A stretch of 64,000 nucleotides of DNA from Sphingomonas sp. Leaf412 (GTDB lineage: Bacteria; Pseudomonadota; Alphaproteobacteria; Sphingomonadales; Sphingomonadaceae). Below are positions 45,120-54,899 of this stretch, piece after piece (within the stretch, counting starts at the first letter, position 1; each line of letters starts with the position of its first letter). The notes under the pieces were generated by a model. It worked only from the letters and a program-made list of their open reading frames with translations. It ran no database searches and had not been told where the DNA came from. The DNA lies in NCBI RefSeq assembly GCF_001425405.1, contig NZ_LMQP01000002.1:357-64356 (forward strand), written 5' to 3'. A program made the translations under genes and the position numbers.

Positions 45120-45857
45120 TTATTTCAGCAGGTAGCGGACATTGACCGTGGCGCTCACTTCCGTTTCGCCCGCCAGTACTTCGGTCCGGGCCGCGGAATC
45201 GGCCGCCACCGCGCGGGCGTACATGACCGGCGGACGCGGGGAACCGCCGTCGTTCTCCCCCGCCTCCGCGATCGACACGATCCGCGCGATCGTCAGCCCG
45301 GCGGCCCGGGCGTAAAGCTCCGCCCGCGCCCCGGCGCGCTTCACCGCATCCCGGCGCGCGGCATCGAGCGCCGCCTCCGGCGCCGAGAGCGACATCGCGG
45401 GGCCGTCGATCTGGTTCGCGCCCGCCGTGACCAGCGCGTCCAGCACGCCGCCCGCCTTCGCGATGTCGCGGAAACGGACCGTGACGGTGTTCGACGCCTG
45501 ATATCCCGTCACGACCGGGGGCTGGTTGTCGGCGTAGCGATATTGCGGTTGCAGCGAGACGTTGGCGGTCGCCAGGTCGCGTGGCGCGATGCCCGCACCG
45601 CGCAGCGCCCGCACGACGCCCGCCATCCGGCGCGCATTGTCCTGCAACGCGGCGGCGGCGGTCGGCGCCTGGGTGACGACGCCCGCCCGGATCGTCGCGA
45701 TATCGGGCGTCGCCTCCACCTTTCCGGTCGCACTGACATCCAGGATCGTGCCCTCCGGCACGACGGTCTGCATCGGCACGGGCACCTGCGCCGAGGCGGC
45801 CGCGGGCATGGCCGCCGCGAGCGCCAGGGCCAGCAGGGGAGGGGAAACGGGACGCAT
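45120..45857 (-). CDS. SIMPL-domain (DUF541) periplasmic protein
   Basis: The 245-residue protein has a signal peptide (ALALAAAMPAAASAQ) and a SIMPL domain: ILDVSATGKVEATPDIATIRAGVVTQAPTAAAALQDNARRMAGVVRAL, LATANVSLQPQYRY, TGYQASNTVTVRFRDIAKAGGVLDALV and AGARAELYARAAGL. SIMPL proteins are beta-rich, often periplasmic, and include one linked to oxidative stress resistance (YggE). It is divergent from the RND efflux operon and about 170 bp separates the starts. GAGGAG precedes the ATG. Confidence 0.88.
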   Translation of the reverse strand: MRPVSPPLLALALAAAMPAAASAQVPVPMQTVVPEGTILDVSATGKVEATPDIATIRAGVVTQAPTAAAALQDNARRMAGVVRALRGAGIAPRDLATANVSLQPQYRYADNQPPVVTGYQASNTVTVRFRDIAKAGGVLDALVTAGANQIDGPAMSLSAPEAALDAARRDAVKRAGARAELYARAAGLTIARIVSIAEAGENDGGSPRPPVMYARAVAADSAARTEVLAGETEVSATVNVRYLLK

Positions 45858-46026
45858 GGGCAATCTCCTCGCAATCGGGTGTGCCTTCCCTAGCACGGTC
45901 TTTCGCCAACGCGGGCTGAACGACCGCGGCTCGATTGAGATGGTCGGCGAAATCGGGCATGTCCGCGCTAGCTTGCGGCCGGTGACTTATTGTCATAATA
46001 CAGCCGTTCATCGGGCGGGAAGCACA

Positions 46027-47211
46027 ATGAACTACGAGGGCGGGAAACTGGACGGCGAGCAACTCCTGATCGCCGACGGGCAGGAGGCCGAGCTTGCGGC
46101 GCGGCGGCGGCGGCGGTGGATCATCGTCGCGGGGATCGTCGCGCTGGCCGTCGCGATCGTCGCGTGGCGCATCTCGGTCGCCTCGGACGAGAAGCCCGCC
46201 GCCCCCCGCGCCGCGCAGGCGCCGAGCGTGACCGTGGTCGTGCCGGGCGCGCAGTCGGTCGAGCGCCGCGTCAGCGGTACGGGATCGCTGGCCGCGCGGC
46301 GCGAGATGCCGGTCGGCGTCGCGGGCGAGGGCGGGATGGTCAGCCGCGTGCTGGTCGAACCCGGGCAGTGGGTCGGCGCTGGGCAGGTGCTGGCGACGAT
46401 CGACCGGTCGGTGCAGGCGCAGACCGCCGCGTCGCTGGGCGCGCAGATCAACGTCGCGCGATCCGACCTGACGCTGGCGCAGGCCGAACTGGAACGGGCG
46501 CAGAGCCTGGTCGACCGCGGCTTCATCTCCAAGGCCGACGTGCAGCGCCGGATCGCGACGCGCGACGCCGCCGCCGCGCGCGTCCGCGTGTCGCAGGCGA
46601 CCGCGGCGGAGCAGCGCGCGCGCAACGCCCGGCTCGACATCCGCGCCCCCGCCGCCGGCCTGGTCCTGACGCGCGGCGTGGAGCCGGGACAGATCGTCAG
46701 CAGCGGCAACGGCATGCTGTTCCGGCTGGCCAAGGGCGGCGAGATGGAGATGCGCGTCCAGCTGTCCGAGGCCGACCTTCAGGGCGTGCGTCCCGGCGCG
46801 CGCGCGCAGGTGACGCCGGTCGGCGGCACGCGCGCGTTCGACGGGCAGGTGTGGCAGGTGTCCCCCGTCATCGACCCGCAGACGCGGCAGGGCATCGCGC
46901 GCGTCGCGCTGAAATACGACGCCGCGCTGCGCCCCGGCGGCTTCGCGTCCGCCACGATCGTGGCGGGGGGATCGACCTTGCCCGAACTGCCGCAATCCGC
47001 GTTGCTCAGCGACACGCGTGGCAATTACGTCTATATCGTCGATGCGAACGACAAGGTGGTGCGTCGCGACGTGAAGCTTGGCGACGTCGACGCCGACAAG
47101 GTGGCGATCGCCAGCGGCCTGACGGGCAACGAGCGCGTCGTGCTGGCGGCGGGCGCCTTCCTCAATCCCGGTCAGCTGGTGAAGCCGATCGTCGCGCGGC
47201 CGGGCCGCTAG
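46027..47211 (+). CDS. RND efflux periplasmic adaptor (HlyD/MFP family)
   Basis: The 394-residue membrane-fusion protein has a short cytoplasmic N-terminus with RRRRRW, then one helix (IIVAGIVALAVAIVAW). The lipoyl halves follow (EGGMVSRVLVEPGQWVGAGQVLATID and LDIRAPAAGLVLTRGVEPGQIVSSG), with an alpha-hairpin (DLTLAQAELERAQSLVDRGF) and a beta-barrel domain. It lacks a lipobox, so it is anchored by the helix. It is 12 bp upstream of the RND pump. No outer-membrane channel gene or regulator is adjacent, so TolC is presumed to be encoded elsewhere. Confidence 0.93.
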   Translation: MNYEGGKLDGEQLLIADGQEAELAARRRRRWIIVAGIVALAVAIVAWRISVASDEKPAAPRAAQAPSVTVVVPGAQSVERRVSGTGSLAARREMPVGVAGEGGMVSRVLVEPGQWVGAGQVLATIDRSVQAQTAASLGAQINVARSDLTLAQAELERAQSLVDRGFISKADVQRRIATRDAAAARVRVSQATAAEQRARNARLDIRAPAAGLVLTRGVEPGQIVSSGNGMLFRLAKGGEMEMRVQLSEADLQGVRPGARAQVTPVGGTRAFDGQVWQVSPVIDPQTRQGIARVALKYDAALRPGGFASATIVAGGSTLPELPQSALLSDTRGNYVYIVDANDKVVRRDVKLGDVDADKVAIASGLTGNERVVLAAGAFLNPGQLVKPIVARPGR

Positions 47212-47223
47212 GGGACGCAGACG

Positions 47224-50200
47224 ATGGGCTTCCGCAACATCTCCGCCTGGTCGATCCGGAACCCCGTTCCGGGGATCGTCCTGTTCATGATGCTGACGGT
47301 CGCGGGGATCATCAGCTTCATCCGGATGGACATCAACCAGGAGCCGGACATCGAATTCCCGGCGGTGACGGTGTCGATCAGCCAGCCCGGCGCCGCGCCC
47401 AGCGAGCTGGAGACGCAGGTCACGCAGCGCGTCGAATCGGCGGTGCGCAGCCTGGAGGGCGTGGACGAGATCCAGTCGTTCGTGTCGGAGGGCAATTCCA
47501 CCACGATGATCCAGCTGGACATCGGCACCCCCGTCGACCGCGCGGTGAACGAGGCGCGCGACGCGGTGACGCAGATCCGCGCCGACCTGCCCGAAGGGAT
47601 CCTGGAACCGCAGGTCCAGCGGGTGAAGATCAACGACAGCGACCTGGGCAGCTATACCGCGGTCGCGACCGACATGACGCTGGAACAGCTGAGCTGGTAC
47701 ATCGACAATACGGTCGCGAAGGAATTGCTGTCGGTCCCGGGCATGGGATCGGTCGAGCGGATCGGCGGCGTCGACCGCGAGATCCGCGTCATCCTCGATC
47801 CCGCGAAGGTCGCGGCCTATGGCCTGACCGCGAGCCAGATCAACCAGCAGCTGCGCCAGGTGAACCTGGACGCCGCGGGCGGACGCGCGGAGATCGCGGG
47901 TGCGGAACAGTCCGTGCGCGTGCTGGGCAACGCCGCCTCCGCCTATGCGCTGGGGCAGACGCAGATCAGCATCGGCGGCGGCCGCACGGTGCGCGTCGCG
48001 GACGTGGCGACGGTGCGCGACCTGTATGCCGAGCAGCGCAGCGCCGCCGCGGTCGACGGGCGTCCTGCGCTGAGCTTCGATTTCAAACGCGCGAAGGGCG
48101 CGTCCGACGTCACCGTCTTCCGCGAGGCGAAGGCGAAGCTGGAGGCGCTGGAGAAGCGCAACCCGAAGGTGCAGTTCAAGCTGCGCGTCGACGGCTCGAA
48201 ATATGCGCTGGAGCAATACAAGAGCGCGATCCACGCGATGCTGGAGGGCGCGATCCTCGCGGTCATCGTCGTGTTCCTGTTCCTGCGCGACTGGCGCGCG
48301 ACGGTGATATCGGCGCTCGCGATCCCGCTGTCCGCGATTCCCGCCTTCTGGTTCATGGACCTGATGGGCTTCACGCTGAACAGCATGACGTTGCTGGCGC
48401 TGAGCCTCGTCGCGGGCGTGCTGGTCGACGATGCGATCGTGGAGATCGAGAATATCGTCCGCCACATGCGGATGGGGAAGAGCGCGTATCAGGCGTCGAT
48501 CGACGCCGCGGACGAGATCGGGCTCGCGGTGCTGGCCACCACGATGGCGATCGTCGCGGTGTTCCTGCCCGTCGGCATGATGCCGGGCGTGTCGGGGCAG
48601 TTCTTCAAGAATTTCGGCCTGACCGTCGTCGTCGCGGTGTTGATGAGCCTTGCGGTCGCGCGATTGATAACGCCGATGATCGCGGCCTATTTCCTGAAGG
48701 CGTTCGGCCATGCGGAACATGGCGGCGGACGGATGATGGACGTCTACCAGCGCGTGCTGCTGTGGACGCTGGACGAGGGGAAGGCGCCGCTGATCCGCGC
48801 GCGCGGCGGCTTCCGCCGCGTCACCGGCTACATACGCGACCACCGCGTCTGGGTGATGGCGATGGGCGCGGGCGCGTTCCTGCTGACCGCGGTGCTGTTC
48901 ACGCAGATTCCGATGACGTTCCAGCCCGCCGTCGACCAGCCGCGCAGCGTCGTGACGATCACGATGCCTCCCGGCGCGACGATGGCGACGACGCAGGTCG
49001 CGGTCGATCGCGTCTACGCCCTGCTGGACCGGGAGCCCGCGGTCGAGAGCCTCTACACGCGCACCCTTGTCGGCACCGGCCGCGTCGTCGCGACCTACGC
49101 GGAGAACCGGAAGGAGAAGTCGACCGATTTCGAGCGCCGCATCGCACCCGAACTGGCGAAGATCCCCGACGCGCGCGTCAATTTCCAGTCGCAATTCGGT
49201 TTCGGCGACAACAACCGCGACATCTCGGTCACGCTGGGCGGCGACGATCCCGTCGTCCTGCGCCAGACCGCGGACCGTTTGGTGACGGAGATGGCGCGGC
49301 TTCCGGGCCTCGTCGCGCCGCGCGTGGCGGGCGACCTGAACCGGCCGGAGATCATCATCAAGCCGCGGCTGGACCTTGCCGCGCAGCTGGGCGTGACCAC
49401 CGCCGCTCTGTCCAGCGCGATCCGGATCGCGACGCTGGGCGATCTCGACCAGAACAGCGCGCGCTTCTCGCTCAGCGACCGGCAGGTGCCGATCAGGGTC
49501 GCGCTGGCGGAGGATTCGCGGACCAAGCTGGACACGATCCAGAACCTGCCCGTCGCGACGCAATCGGGCGGATCGGTGCCGCTGAGCCTGGTCGCGGAAA
49601 TCGGCTTCGGTTCCGGCCCGACGAAGATCACGCGGATCAACCAGCAGCGCCAGCTGACGGTCGGCGCGGACCTTTCCCCCGGCCTCGTCACCAGCGAGGC
49701 GATGAAGCGGATCAAGGCATTGCCGCTGATGCAGAACCTGCCCGTGGGCGTACAGGAACTGAACGTCGGCCAGGCGAAGTGGCAGATGGAGATGCTCATC
49801 AACTTCGTCTTCGCGGTGCTGGCGGGCGTGTTCCTCGTCTTCTCGGTACTGGTGCTGCTGTACCGGCGGCTGCTTCCCCCGCTGGTCAACATGGGGTCGC
49901 TGCTGCTCGCCCCGCTGGGCGGGCTGCTGGCGATCATGATCGCGGGCATGCCGCTGTCGATGCCGGTGTTCATCGGGTTGCTGATGCTGCTGGGCATCGT
50001 GGCGAAGAATTCGATCCTGCTGATCGACTTCGCACTGGAGGAGATGGCGATGGGCGTCAGTCCCCGCGCCGCGATCATCGACGCGGGGCACAAGCGCGCG
50101 CAGCCGATCGTGATGACGACCGTCGCGATGGTGGCGGGCATGGTGCCCACCGCCTTGTCGCTGTCGGGCGACGGCGCGTGGCGGGCGCCGATGGGCGTCG

Positions 50201-50442
50201 TCGTGATCGGCGGCCTGATCCTGTCGACGCTGCTGACGCTCATCATCGTCCCGTCCAGCTTCTCGCTGGCGATCGGCGTCGAGCGGCGCATCGGGCCGTG
50301 GCTGGGCAAGCGCCTGCTGACCTATCGCCCCGGCGACGACGCCGCCGGTCCCGCGATCGACCATGACGCGCCGGCGGGATCGATTCCCGGCCCGGTGGGG
50401 CGGATCGGCTTCCGCGGGCCGGGCACCGATCCCGCGGAGTGA
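47224..50442 (+). CDS. RND family efflux transporter
   Basis: The 1072-residue inner-membrane pump has the duplicated RND layout. TM1 is near 16-33, the porter domains follow, and TM4 contains GVLVDDAIVEIENIVRHM, the Asp pair of the proton relay. The C-terminal half repeats the pattern with TMs starting FVFAVLAGVFLVFSVLVLL and LLGIVAKNSILLIDFALEEM. DINQEPDIEFPAVTVSI and SGQFFKNFGLTVVVAV are family motifs. Lipophilic-drug export is likely but the substrate cannot be named. The C-terminal tail (PGDDAAGPAIDHDAPAG) is unusually acidic and proline-rich. Confidence 0.94.
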   Translation: MGFRNISAWSIRNPVPGIVLFMMLTVAGIISFIRMDINQEPDIEFPAVTVSISQPGAAPSELETQVTQRVESAVRSLEGVDEIQSFVSEGNSTTMIQLDIGTPVDRAVNEARDAVTQIRADLPEGILEPQVQRVKINDSDLGSYTAVATDMTLEQLSWYIDNTVAKELLSVPGMGSVERIGGVDREIRVILDPAKVAAYGLTASQINQQLRQVNLDAAGGRAEIAGAEQSVRVLGNAASAYALGQTQISIGGGRTVRVADVATVRDLYAEQRSAAAVDGRPALSFDFKRAKGASDVTVFREAKAKLEALEKRNPKVQFKLRVDGSKYALEQYKSAIHAMLEGAILAVIVVFLFLRDWRATVISALAIPLSAIPAFWFMDLMGFTLNSMTLLALSLVAGVLVDDAIVEIENIVRHMRMGKSAYQASIDAADEIGLAVLATTMAIVAVFLPVGMMPGVSGQFFKNFGLTVVVAVLMSLAVARLITPMIAAYFLKAFGHAEHGGGRMMDVYQRVLLWTLDEGKAPLIRARGGFRRVTGYIRDHRVWVMAMGAGAFLLTAVLFTQIPMTFQPAVDQPRSVVTITMPPGATMATTQVAVDRVYALLDREPAVESLYTRTLVGTGRVVATYAENRKEKSTDFERRIAPELAKIPDARVNFQSQFGFGDNNRDISVTLGGDDPVVLRQTADRLVTEMARLPGLVAPRVAGDLNRPEIIIKPRLDLAAQLGVTTAALSSAIRIATLGDLDQNSARFSLSDRQVPIRVALAEDSRTKLDTIQNLPVATQSGGSVPLSLVAEIGFGSGPTKITRINQQRQLTVGADLSPGLVTSEAMKRIKALPLMQNLPVGVQELNVGQAKWQMEMLINFVFAVLAGVFLVFSVLVLLYRRLLPPLVNMGSLLLAPLGGLLAIMIAGMPLSMPVFIGLLMLLGIVAKNSILLIDFALEEMAMGVSPRAAIIDAGHKRAQPIVMTTVAMVAGMVPTALSLSGDGAWRAPMGVVVIGGLILSTLLTLIIVPSSFSLAIGVERRIGPWLGKRLLTYRPGDDAAGPAIDHDAPAGSIPGPVGRIGFRGPGTDPAE

Positions 50443-50485
50443 CGGGCGGGACAGGGCCTTTTGCGCTGACCGCCCGCCCTACGTC

Positions 50486-50599
50486 CGCTGGCCCCGAGGA
50501 AAGGCGGAGCGCACTCGAAGCCTCGTCGCGAAGGGCAGGCAGCGTGGGTGCTTTGAGACGGCACGTCGGAGTCGCTCGGTGCCTCCTCGGCACGAACGG
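50486..50599. repeat. Degenerate REP-like palindrome, family A-like
   Basis: CCGAGGAAAGGCGGAGCGCA (from 50494) pairs imperfectly with GAGTCGCTCGGTGCCTCCTCGG (50569-50590), with CACGAACGGT beyond. The 219-bp gap 50443-50661 between the RND pump and the DUF445 gene contains this and no convincing gene. Confidence 0.6.
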
Positions 50600-50661
50600 T
50601 CCCGTATGAGGTCACATCGTTCCGGGGTGAACCTGCGGCCGGGTCGCGGATTGTGTCACGC

Positions 50662-51924
50662 ATGACGTCGTTCGCCCGCATCCCCCGACAGCCCGTGCCC
50701 GCCGCGCTGCGCCGCATGCGGCTGGTCGCGGGCGGGTTGCTCGTGGCGATGGCGGCGGTGTTCCTCGCCACGCGGTCGCTGGAACACGTCCATCCCGGCT
50801 GGGGCTTCGTGCGCGCCTTCGCGGAGGCGGCGATGGTCGGCGGCCTTGCCGACTGGTTCGCGGTCACCGCGCTGTTCCGCCATCCGCTGGGCCTGCCGAT
50901 CCCGCACACCGCGATCATCCCGCGCAACAAGGATCGCATCGGCGACCAGCTCGCCCAGTTCCTGCGCGAATATTTCCTGATCCCCGCGGTCGTCGCACGG
51001 CGGATGGGGCGGATCGACGTCGCGGGCGTCGCGGGGCGGTGGCTCGCCGATCCGAAGGCAGGAGGCGGCGGGCGGCTGGCGCGCGGCACATCGCGGCTGG
51101 CGGTGGAGGTGTTGCAGGCGCTGGATCAGGAACGGCTGGGCGGGATGGTCCGCGGCATGATGGTGACGCGGGTACGCGAGACCGAGGTGTCGCCGATGAT
51201 CGGCCGCGCGCTGGCCGCGACGCTGGCGGAGGGGCGGCATCAGCCCGTGGTGGACCAGGCGATCCTGTGGGCGCGGTCCGCGCTGGCGGCGAACGAGCAT
51301 CTGGTCCGCGCGATGGTCCACGACCGCGCGGGCTCGATCCTGCGCTGGACCGGACTGGACGAGACCGTGTCGAACAAGCTGATCGACGGGCTCGACAAAC
51401 TCATCGCGGACATGGCGGAGGACCGCGACCATCCGCTGCGCGCGCGGGCGGAGGAAGGCTTGGCGAACCTTGCGCGTGATCTGGAACACGATCCCGCGAT
51501 GCGCGCGCGGGTCGAGGGGCTGAAGATCGAGCTGCTCGAAAATCCGGCGATGCAGGACTGGATCAACGGATTGTGGGAACAGGCGCGCGCGGCGATGCTG
51601 CGCGCGGCGCGCGATCCGGAGCGGTTGCTGGCGGGCAAGTTCGGCGAGGCGCTGCGCCAGCTGGGCCAGACGTTGCAGGACGATCCGCGGCTGGGGCGCA
51701 CGATCAACCGCTTCGTGCGCCGCGCCGCGGTGGGGGCGGCGGCGGATTACGGCGACACGATCGTCCGGCTGGTGTCCGAAACCGTGCGTGGATGGGATGC
51801 CGACACCATCACGACCCGGCTGGAAAATGCGGTGGGGAAGGACCTTCAGTTCATCCGCATCAACGGTACGTTGGTCGGCGGGCTGGTCGGCCTGACCATC
51901 CATGCGGTGGACGTCCTGCTGTAA
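50662..51924 (+). CDS. DUF445 (YjiN-type) membrane-associated protein
   Basis: The 420-residue protein has an N-terminal segment RLVAGGLLVAMAAVFLATR (membrane helix) and the DUF445 signature AFAEAAMVGGLADWFAVTALFRHPLGLPIPHTAIIPRNKDRIGDQLAQFLREYFL. Long amphipathic repeats follow and it ends with a second helix (LVGGLVGLTIHAVDVLL). The family is widespread and its function is unknown. The ATG at 50662 was chosen over a GTG at 50653. It is followed after 73 bp by the mla operon, read in the same direction. Confidence 0.85.
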   Translation: MTSFARIPRQPVPAALRRMRLVAGGLLVAMAAVFLATRSLEHVHPGWGFVRAFAEAAMVGGLADWFAVTALFRHPLGLPIPHTAIIPRNKDRIGDQLAQFLREYFLIPAVVARRMGRIDVAGVAGRWLADPKAGGGGRLARGTSRLAVEVLQALDQERLGGMVRGMMVTRVRETEVSPMIGRALAATLAEGRHQPVVDQAILWARSALAANEHLVRAMVHDRAGSILRWTGLDETVSNKLIDGLDKLIADMAEDRDHPLRARAEEGLANLARDLEHDPAMRARVEGLKIELLENPAMQDWINGLWEQARAAMLRAARDPERLLAGKFGEALRQLGQTLQDDPRLGRTINRFVRRAAVGAAADYGDTIVRLVSETVRGWDADTITTRLENAVGKDLQFIRINGTLVGGLVGLTIHAVDVLL

Positions 51925-51997
51925 TGATTCCAGCATCGGAACGATCGGGCGATCCGCGCGCTTGCGGGACGATGGGGTTTGCCGCAAGAACCGCCGC

Positions 51998-53095
51998 ATG
52001 AGCGCGGCTGCCGATTACAGCGTCGAGGGCGACGTCCTGCGGTTCTCCGGCGACCTGTCGCTGGCGAGGCTCGGCGGGCTGCCCGATCGATTGAGCGCGC
52101 ATGAGGGGAAGGTCGCGACGATCGACCTGTCGGGCGTCGACCGGATCGACACGATCGGCGCCTGGGTCGTCCACCGCTTCGCCAGCACCAACGGGGCCGC
52201 GATCGAGGGCCTGTCGGGCGACGCGCGCCACCTGCTGGAACAGGTCGAGGCCGCCGACCAGCCGGTGCAGATGCGACCGCAGACGACGTCGTCGTTCCGC
52301 CGCGTGCTGGGCGAGATCGGCGATGCGACCGCGCATGCCGGGCGCACGTCGAAGGGGCTGATCGGGTTCATGGGCGCGACGATGATCGCGTTCTGGAACG
52401 TCGTGCGCCATCCCGGCCGTTTCCGCTTCAACGCCACGGTGCAGCGGTTCGAGGTGGTCGGCGTCAACGCGCTGGGCATCATCGGGCTGATGAGCTTCCT
52501 GATCGGCATCGTCATCGCTCAGCAGGGCGCGGTGCAGCTGCGCCAGTTCGGGGCGGAGGGGTTCACGATCAACCTGGTCGGTCGCATCACCCTGCGCGAA
52601 CTGGGCGTGCTGATGACCGCGATCATGGTCGCGGGCCGGTCCGGCTCCGCCTTCGCCGCGCAGCTCGGCACGATGAAGCTGACCGAGGAGATCGACGCGA
52701 TGCGCACCATCGGCGTGTCGCCGATGGAATCCCTGGTCCTGCCGCGCACGATCGCGGCGATCGTGATGATGCCGCTGCTCGGCTTCTACGCCTCCGTCAT
52801 CTCGATCATCGGCGGCGGCGTCCTGTGCTGGGTCAGCCTCGACATCCCGCCCGTCACCTATATCGCGCGCATCCGCGAGGTCGTGCCGATCACCGACCTT
52901 TTCGTCGGCCTCATCAAGGCGCCCGTGTTCGGCGCGATCATCGCGATCGCGGGCTGCTATCAGGGGATGCAGGTGGAGGGCGACGCGGAACAGGTCGGCC
53001 TGCGCACCACGTCCGCGGTGGTGCAGGCGATCTTCATGGTGATCGTCATCGACGCCTTCTTCGCGGTGTTCTTCGAACAGATCGGCTGGATCTGA
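51998..53095 (+). CDS. mlaE: MlaE-type lipid ABC permease with N-terminal STAS domain
   Basis: The 365-residue protein begins with a STAS domain (residues about 5-85: YSVEGDVLRFSGDLSLARLGGLPDRL, VATIDLSGVDRIDTIGAWVVHRFA) and continues into a MlaE permease: LGIIGLMSFLIGIVIAQQGAVQLRQFGAEGFTINLVGRITLRELGVLMTAIMVAGRSGSAFAAQLGTMKLTEEIDAMRTIGVSP, the full family signature. In E. coli the STAS partner is a separate protein, MlaB; here the two are fused. The operon is mlaE-mlaF-mlaD-lipoprotein, each overlapping by 1-4 bp. Confidence 0.94.
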   Translation: MSAAADYSVEGDVLRFSGDLSLARLGGLPDRLSAHEGKVATIDLSGVDRIDTIGAWVVHRFASTNGAAIEGLSGDARHLLEQVEAADQPVQMRPQTTSSFRRVLGEIGDATAHAGRTSKGLIGFMGATMIAFWNVVRHPGRFRFNATVQRFEVVGVNALGIIGLMSFLIGIVIAQQGAVQLRQFGAEGFTINLVGRITLRELGVLMTAIMVAGRSGSAFAAQLGTMKLTEEIDAMRTIGVSPMESLVLPRTIAAIVMMPLLGFYASVISIIGGGVLCWVSLDIPPVTYIARIREVVPITDLFVGLIKAPVFGAIIAIAGCYQGMQVEGDAEQVGLRTTSAVVQAIFMVIVIDAFFAVFFEQIGWI

Positions 53096-53937
53096 TGCCC
53101 GACGACGACATCCTGATCCGCGTCCGCGGGCTGACCAACCGGTTCGGCGATGCGGTGATCCACGAGGGGCTGGACCTGGACGTCCGGCGCGGGGAGATCC
53201 TGGGCGTGGTCGGCGGATCGGGCACGGGCAAGTCCGTGCTGATGCGCTCCATCGTCGGTCTCCAGACCCCGTCCGAGGGCGAGATCGAGGTGTTCGGCGA
53301 ACCCACGATCGGCCGCGACGAGACCGAGGCGGTGGAGATCCGCAAGCGCTGGGGCGTGCTGTTCCAGGGCGGGGCGCTGTTCTCCACGCTGACGGTCGCG
53401 GAGAACGTGCAGGTCCCCTTGCGCGAATTCTACCCCGCGCTGGACCTCGCGCTGCTGGACGAGATCGCGTCGTACAAGGTGGTGATGACGGGCCTGCCCG
53501 CCGATGCCGGGCCGAAATTTCCGGCCGAACTGTCGGGGGGCATGAAGAAGCGCGCGGGGCTGGCGCGTGCGCTGGCGCTCGATCCGGAACTGCTGTTCCT
53601 CGACGAACCGACCGCGGGCCTCGACCCCATCGGCGCGGCGGCGTTCGACGACCTGACGCGGTCGTTGCAGAAGACGCTGGGGCTGACCGTCTTCCTCATC
53701 ACCCACGACCTCGACACGCTGTACGCGATCTGCGACCGCGTCGCCGTGCTGGCCGACAAGAAGGTGATCGCGGTCGGCACGATCGACGAGCTGCTGGCGC
53801 TCGACCATCCGTGGATCCAGGAATATTTCAACGGCCCGCGCGGTCGCAACGCGGTGGCCAGCAAGGAAGCGGGCGCGGCGCGGCCCGCCGAAAACGACAC
53901 GCGTCGCGCACCGACCGTCGCAGCAGGAAACGACTGA
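53095..53937 (+). CDS. mlaF: MlaF-type ABC ATPase
   Basis: The 280-residue ATPase has Walker A GVVGGSGTGKSVLMRSIVGL, the Q-loop VLFQGGALFSTLTVAENVQVPLREF, signature AELSGGMKKRAGLARALALDPELLFLDEPTAGLDPIGAAAFDDL (Walker B followed by the D-loop) and the switch His ITHDL. It drives lipid movement by the MlaE dimer. The C-terminal 30 residues (GRNAVASKEAGAARPAENDTRRAPTVAAGND) are low-complexity and not part of the domain. One base overlaps the mlaE stop. Confidence 0.95.
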   Translation: MPDDDILIRVRGLTNRFGDAVIHEGLDLDVRRGEILGVVGGSGTGKSVLMRSIVGLQTPSEGEIEVFGEPTIGRDETEAVEIRKRWGVLFQGGALFSTLTVAENVQVPLREFYPALDLALLDEIASYKVVMTGLPADAGPKFPAELSGGMKKRAGLARALALDPELLFLDEPTAGLDPIGAAAFDDLTRSLQKTLGLTVFLITHDLDTLYAICDRVAVLADKKVIAVGTIDELLALDHPWIQEYFNGPRGRNAVASKEAGAARPAENDTRRAPTVAAGND

Positions 53938-54899
53938 TGGAAACCCGCTCCAACCACGTCCTCGTCGGCGCCATCGTGCTGATCCTGCTGGCCATGGTCG
54001 CGATCTTCACGGTGTGGATCGCGCGTCTGGCCGGCGGCAGCGAACGCGAATACGACATCTTCTTCCGCCAGGCGGTCGACGGGCTGGCGAAGGGGTCGGC
54101 CGTCACCTTCTCCGGCGTGCCGTCGGGCCAGGTGAAGTCGATCTCGCTGTGGCAGCCCGATCCGCAGTTCGTGCGCGTCCGCATCAGCGTGAACGAGCAG
54201 ACGCCGATCCTGCGCGGCACCACCGCCACGATCCAGGGCAGCTTCACCGGCACCAGCACGGTCAGCCTCGACGGCGCGACCAAGGGTGCGCCGCCGATCG
54301 CCTGCCCCGAAACCAACCCGGAGGCGCAATGCCCGCTGGGCGTGCCGGTCATCCCGACGAAGACGGGCGGCATCGGCGCGATCCTGAATTCCGCGCCGCA
54401 GCTGCTGGAGCGGCTGTCGACGCTGACCGAGCGGCTGACCGGCCTGCTGACCGATCGCAACCAGGCGTCGATCGCGGGCATCCTGGACAATACCAACCGC
54501 CTGACCGACGCGCTGGCGGATCGCGGGCCGGAGATCGCCGCCACGCTGGCGCAGACGCGCGTCGCGATCCAGCAGGCGGGCGTCGCCGCCGAACAGATCG
54601 GGCAGCTGGCCAACACCGCCGACGGCGTGATGACGCGCGACATCCAGCCGGCGATGCAGAACCTGAACGGGGCGATCAGCGCGATCAAGCAGTCGACCGA
54701 GACGCTGAACGGCGCGATCAGCGATGCGCGTCCCGGCCTGACGACCTTCTCGAAGCAGACGATCCCGCAGGTCAACCTGCTGGTCCGCGACCTGCGCAGC
54801 ACCTCCGCCTCGTTGTCGGCGATCGCCGAGCGGGTGGAACAGGGCGGCGTCGGCTCGCTGGCCGGGCAGCAGAAGCTGCCGGACTACAAGGGGAAATGA
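53937..54899 (+). CDS. mlaD: MlaD-type MCE-domain protein
   Basis: The 320-residue protein has one N-terminal helix (VLVGAIVLILLAMVAIFTVWIA). A single MCE domain (about 38-118: EYDIFFRQAVDGLAKGSAVTFSGVPSGQVKSISLWQPDPQFVRVRISVNEQTPI) forms the lipid-binding ring in the periplasm. The long C-terminal part is predicted helical (LLERLSTLTERLTGLL, NLNGAISAIKQSTETLNGAI), a possible coiled-coil extension longer than in E. coli MlaD (183 residues). This type, with a long helical tail, is common in alphaproteobacteria. One base overlaps the mlaF stop. Confidence 0.93.
   Translation: METRSNHVLVGAIVLILLAMVAIFTVWIARLAGGSEREYDIFFRQAVDGLAKGSAVTFSGVPSGQVKSISLWQPDPQFVRVRISVNEQTPILRGTTATIQGSFTGTSTVSLDGATKGAPPIACPETNPEAQCPLGVPVIPTKTGGIGAILNSAPQLLERLSTLTERLTGLLTDRNQASIAGILDNTNRLTDALADRGPEIAATLAQTRVAIQQAGVAAEQIGQLANTADGVMTRDIQPAMQNLNGAISAIKQSTETLNGAISDARPGLTTFSKQTIPQVNLLVRDLRSTSASLSAIAERVEQGGVGSLAGQQKLPDYKGK

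Noticed and set aside
45028-50364. A 1778-codon open frame on the minus strand opposite the RND efflux genes
   Set aside because: The plus strand carries two well-recognised proteins (HlyD-type adaptor and RND pump). The antisense frame is open only because stop codons are rare opposite GC-rich codons, and its translation is Arg/Asp/His-rich with no domain.
46116-50366. A 1416-codon plus-strand frame shifted against the efflux genes
   Set aside because: It overlaps HlyD-type and RND genes in another frame and has Arg/Gly/Ala-rich translation without domains.
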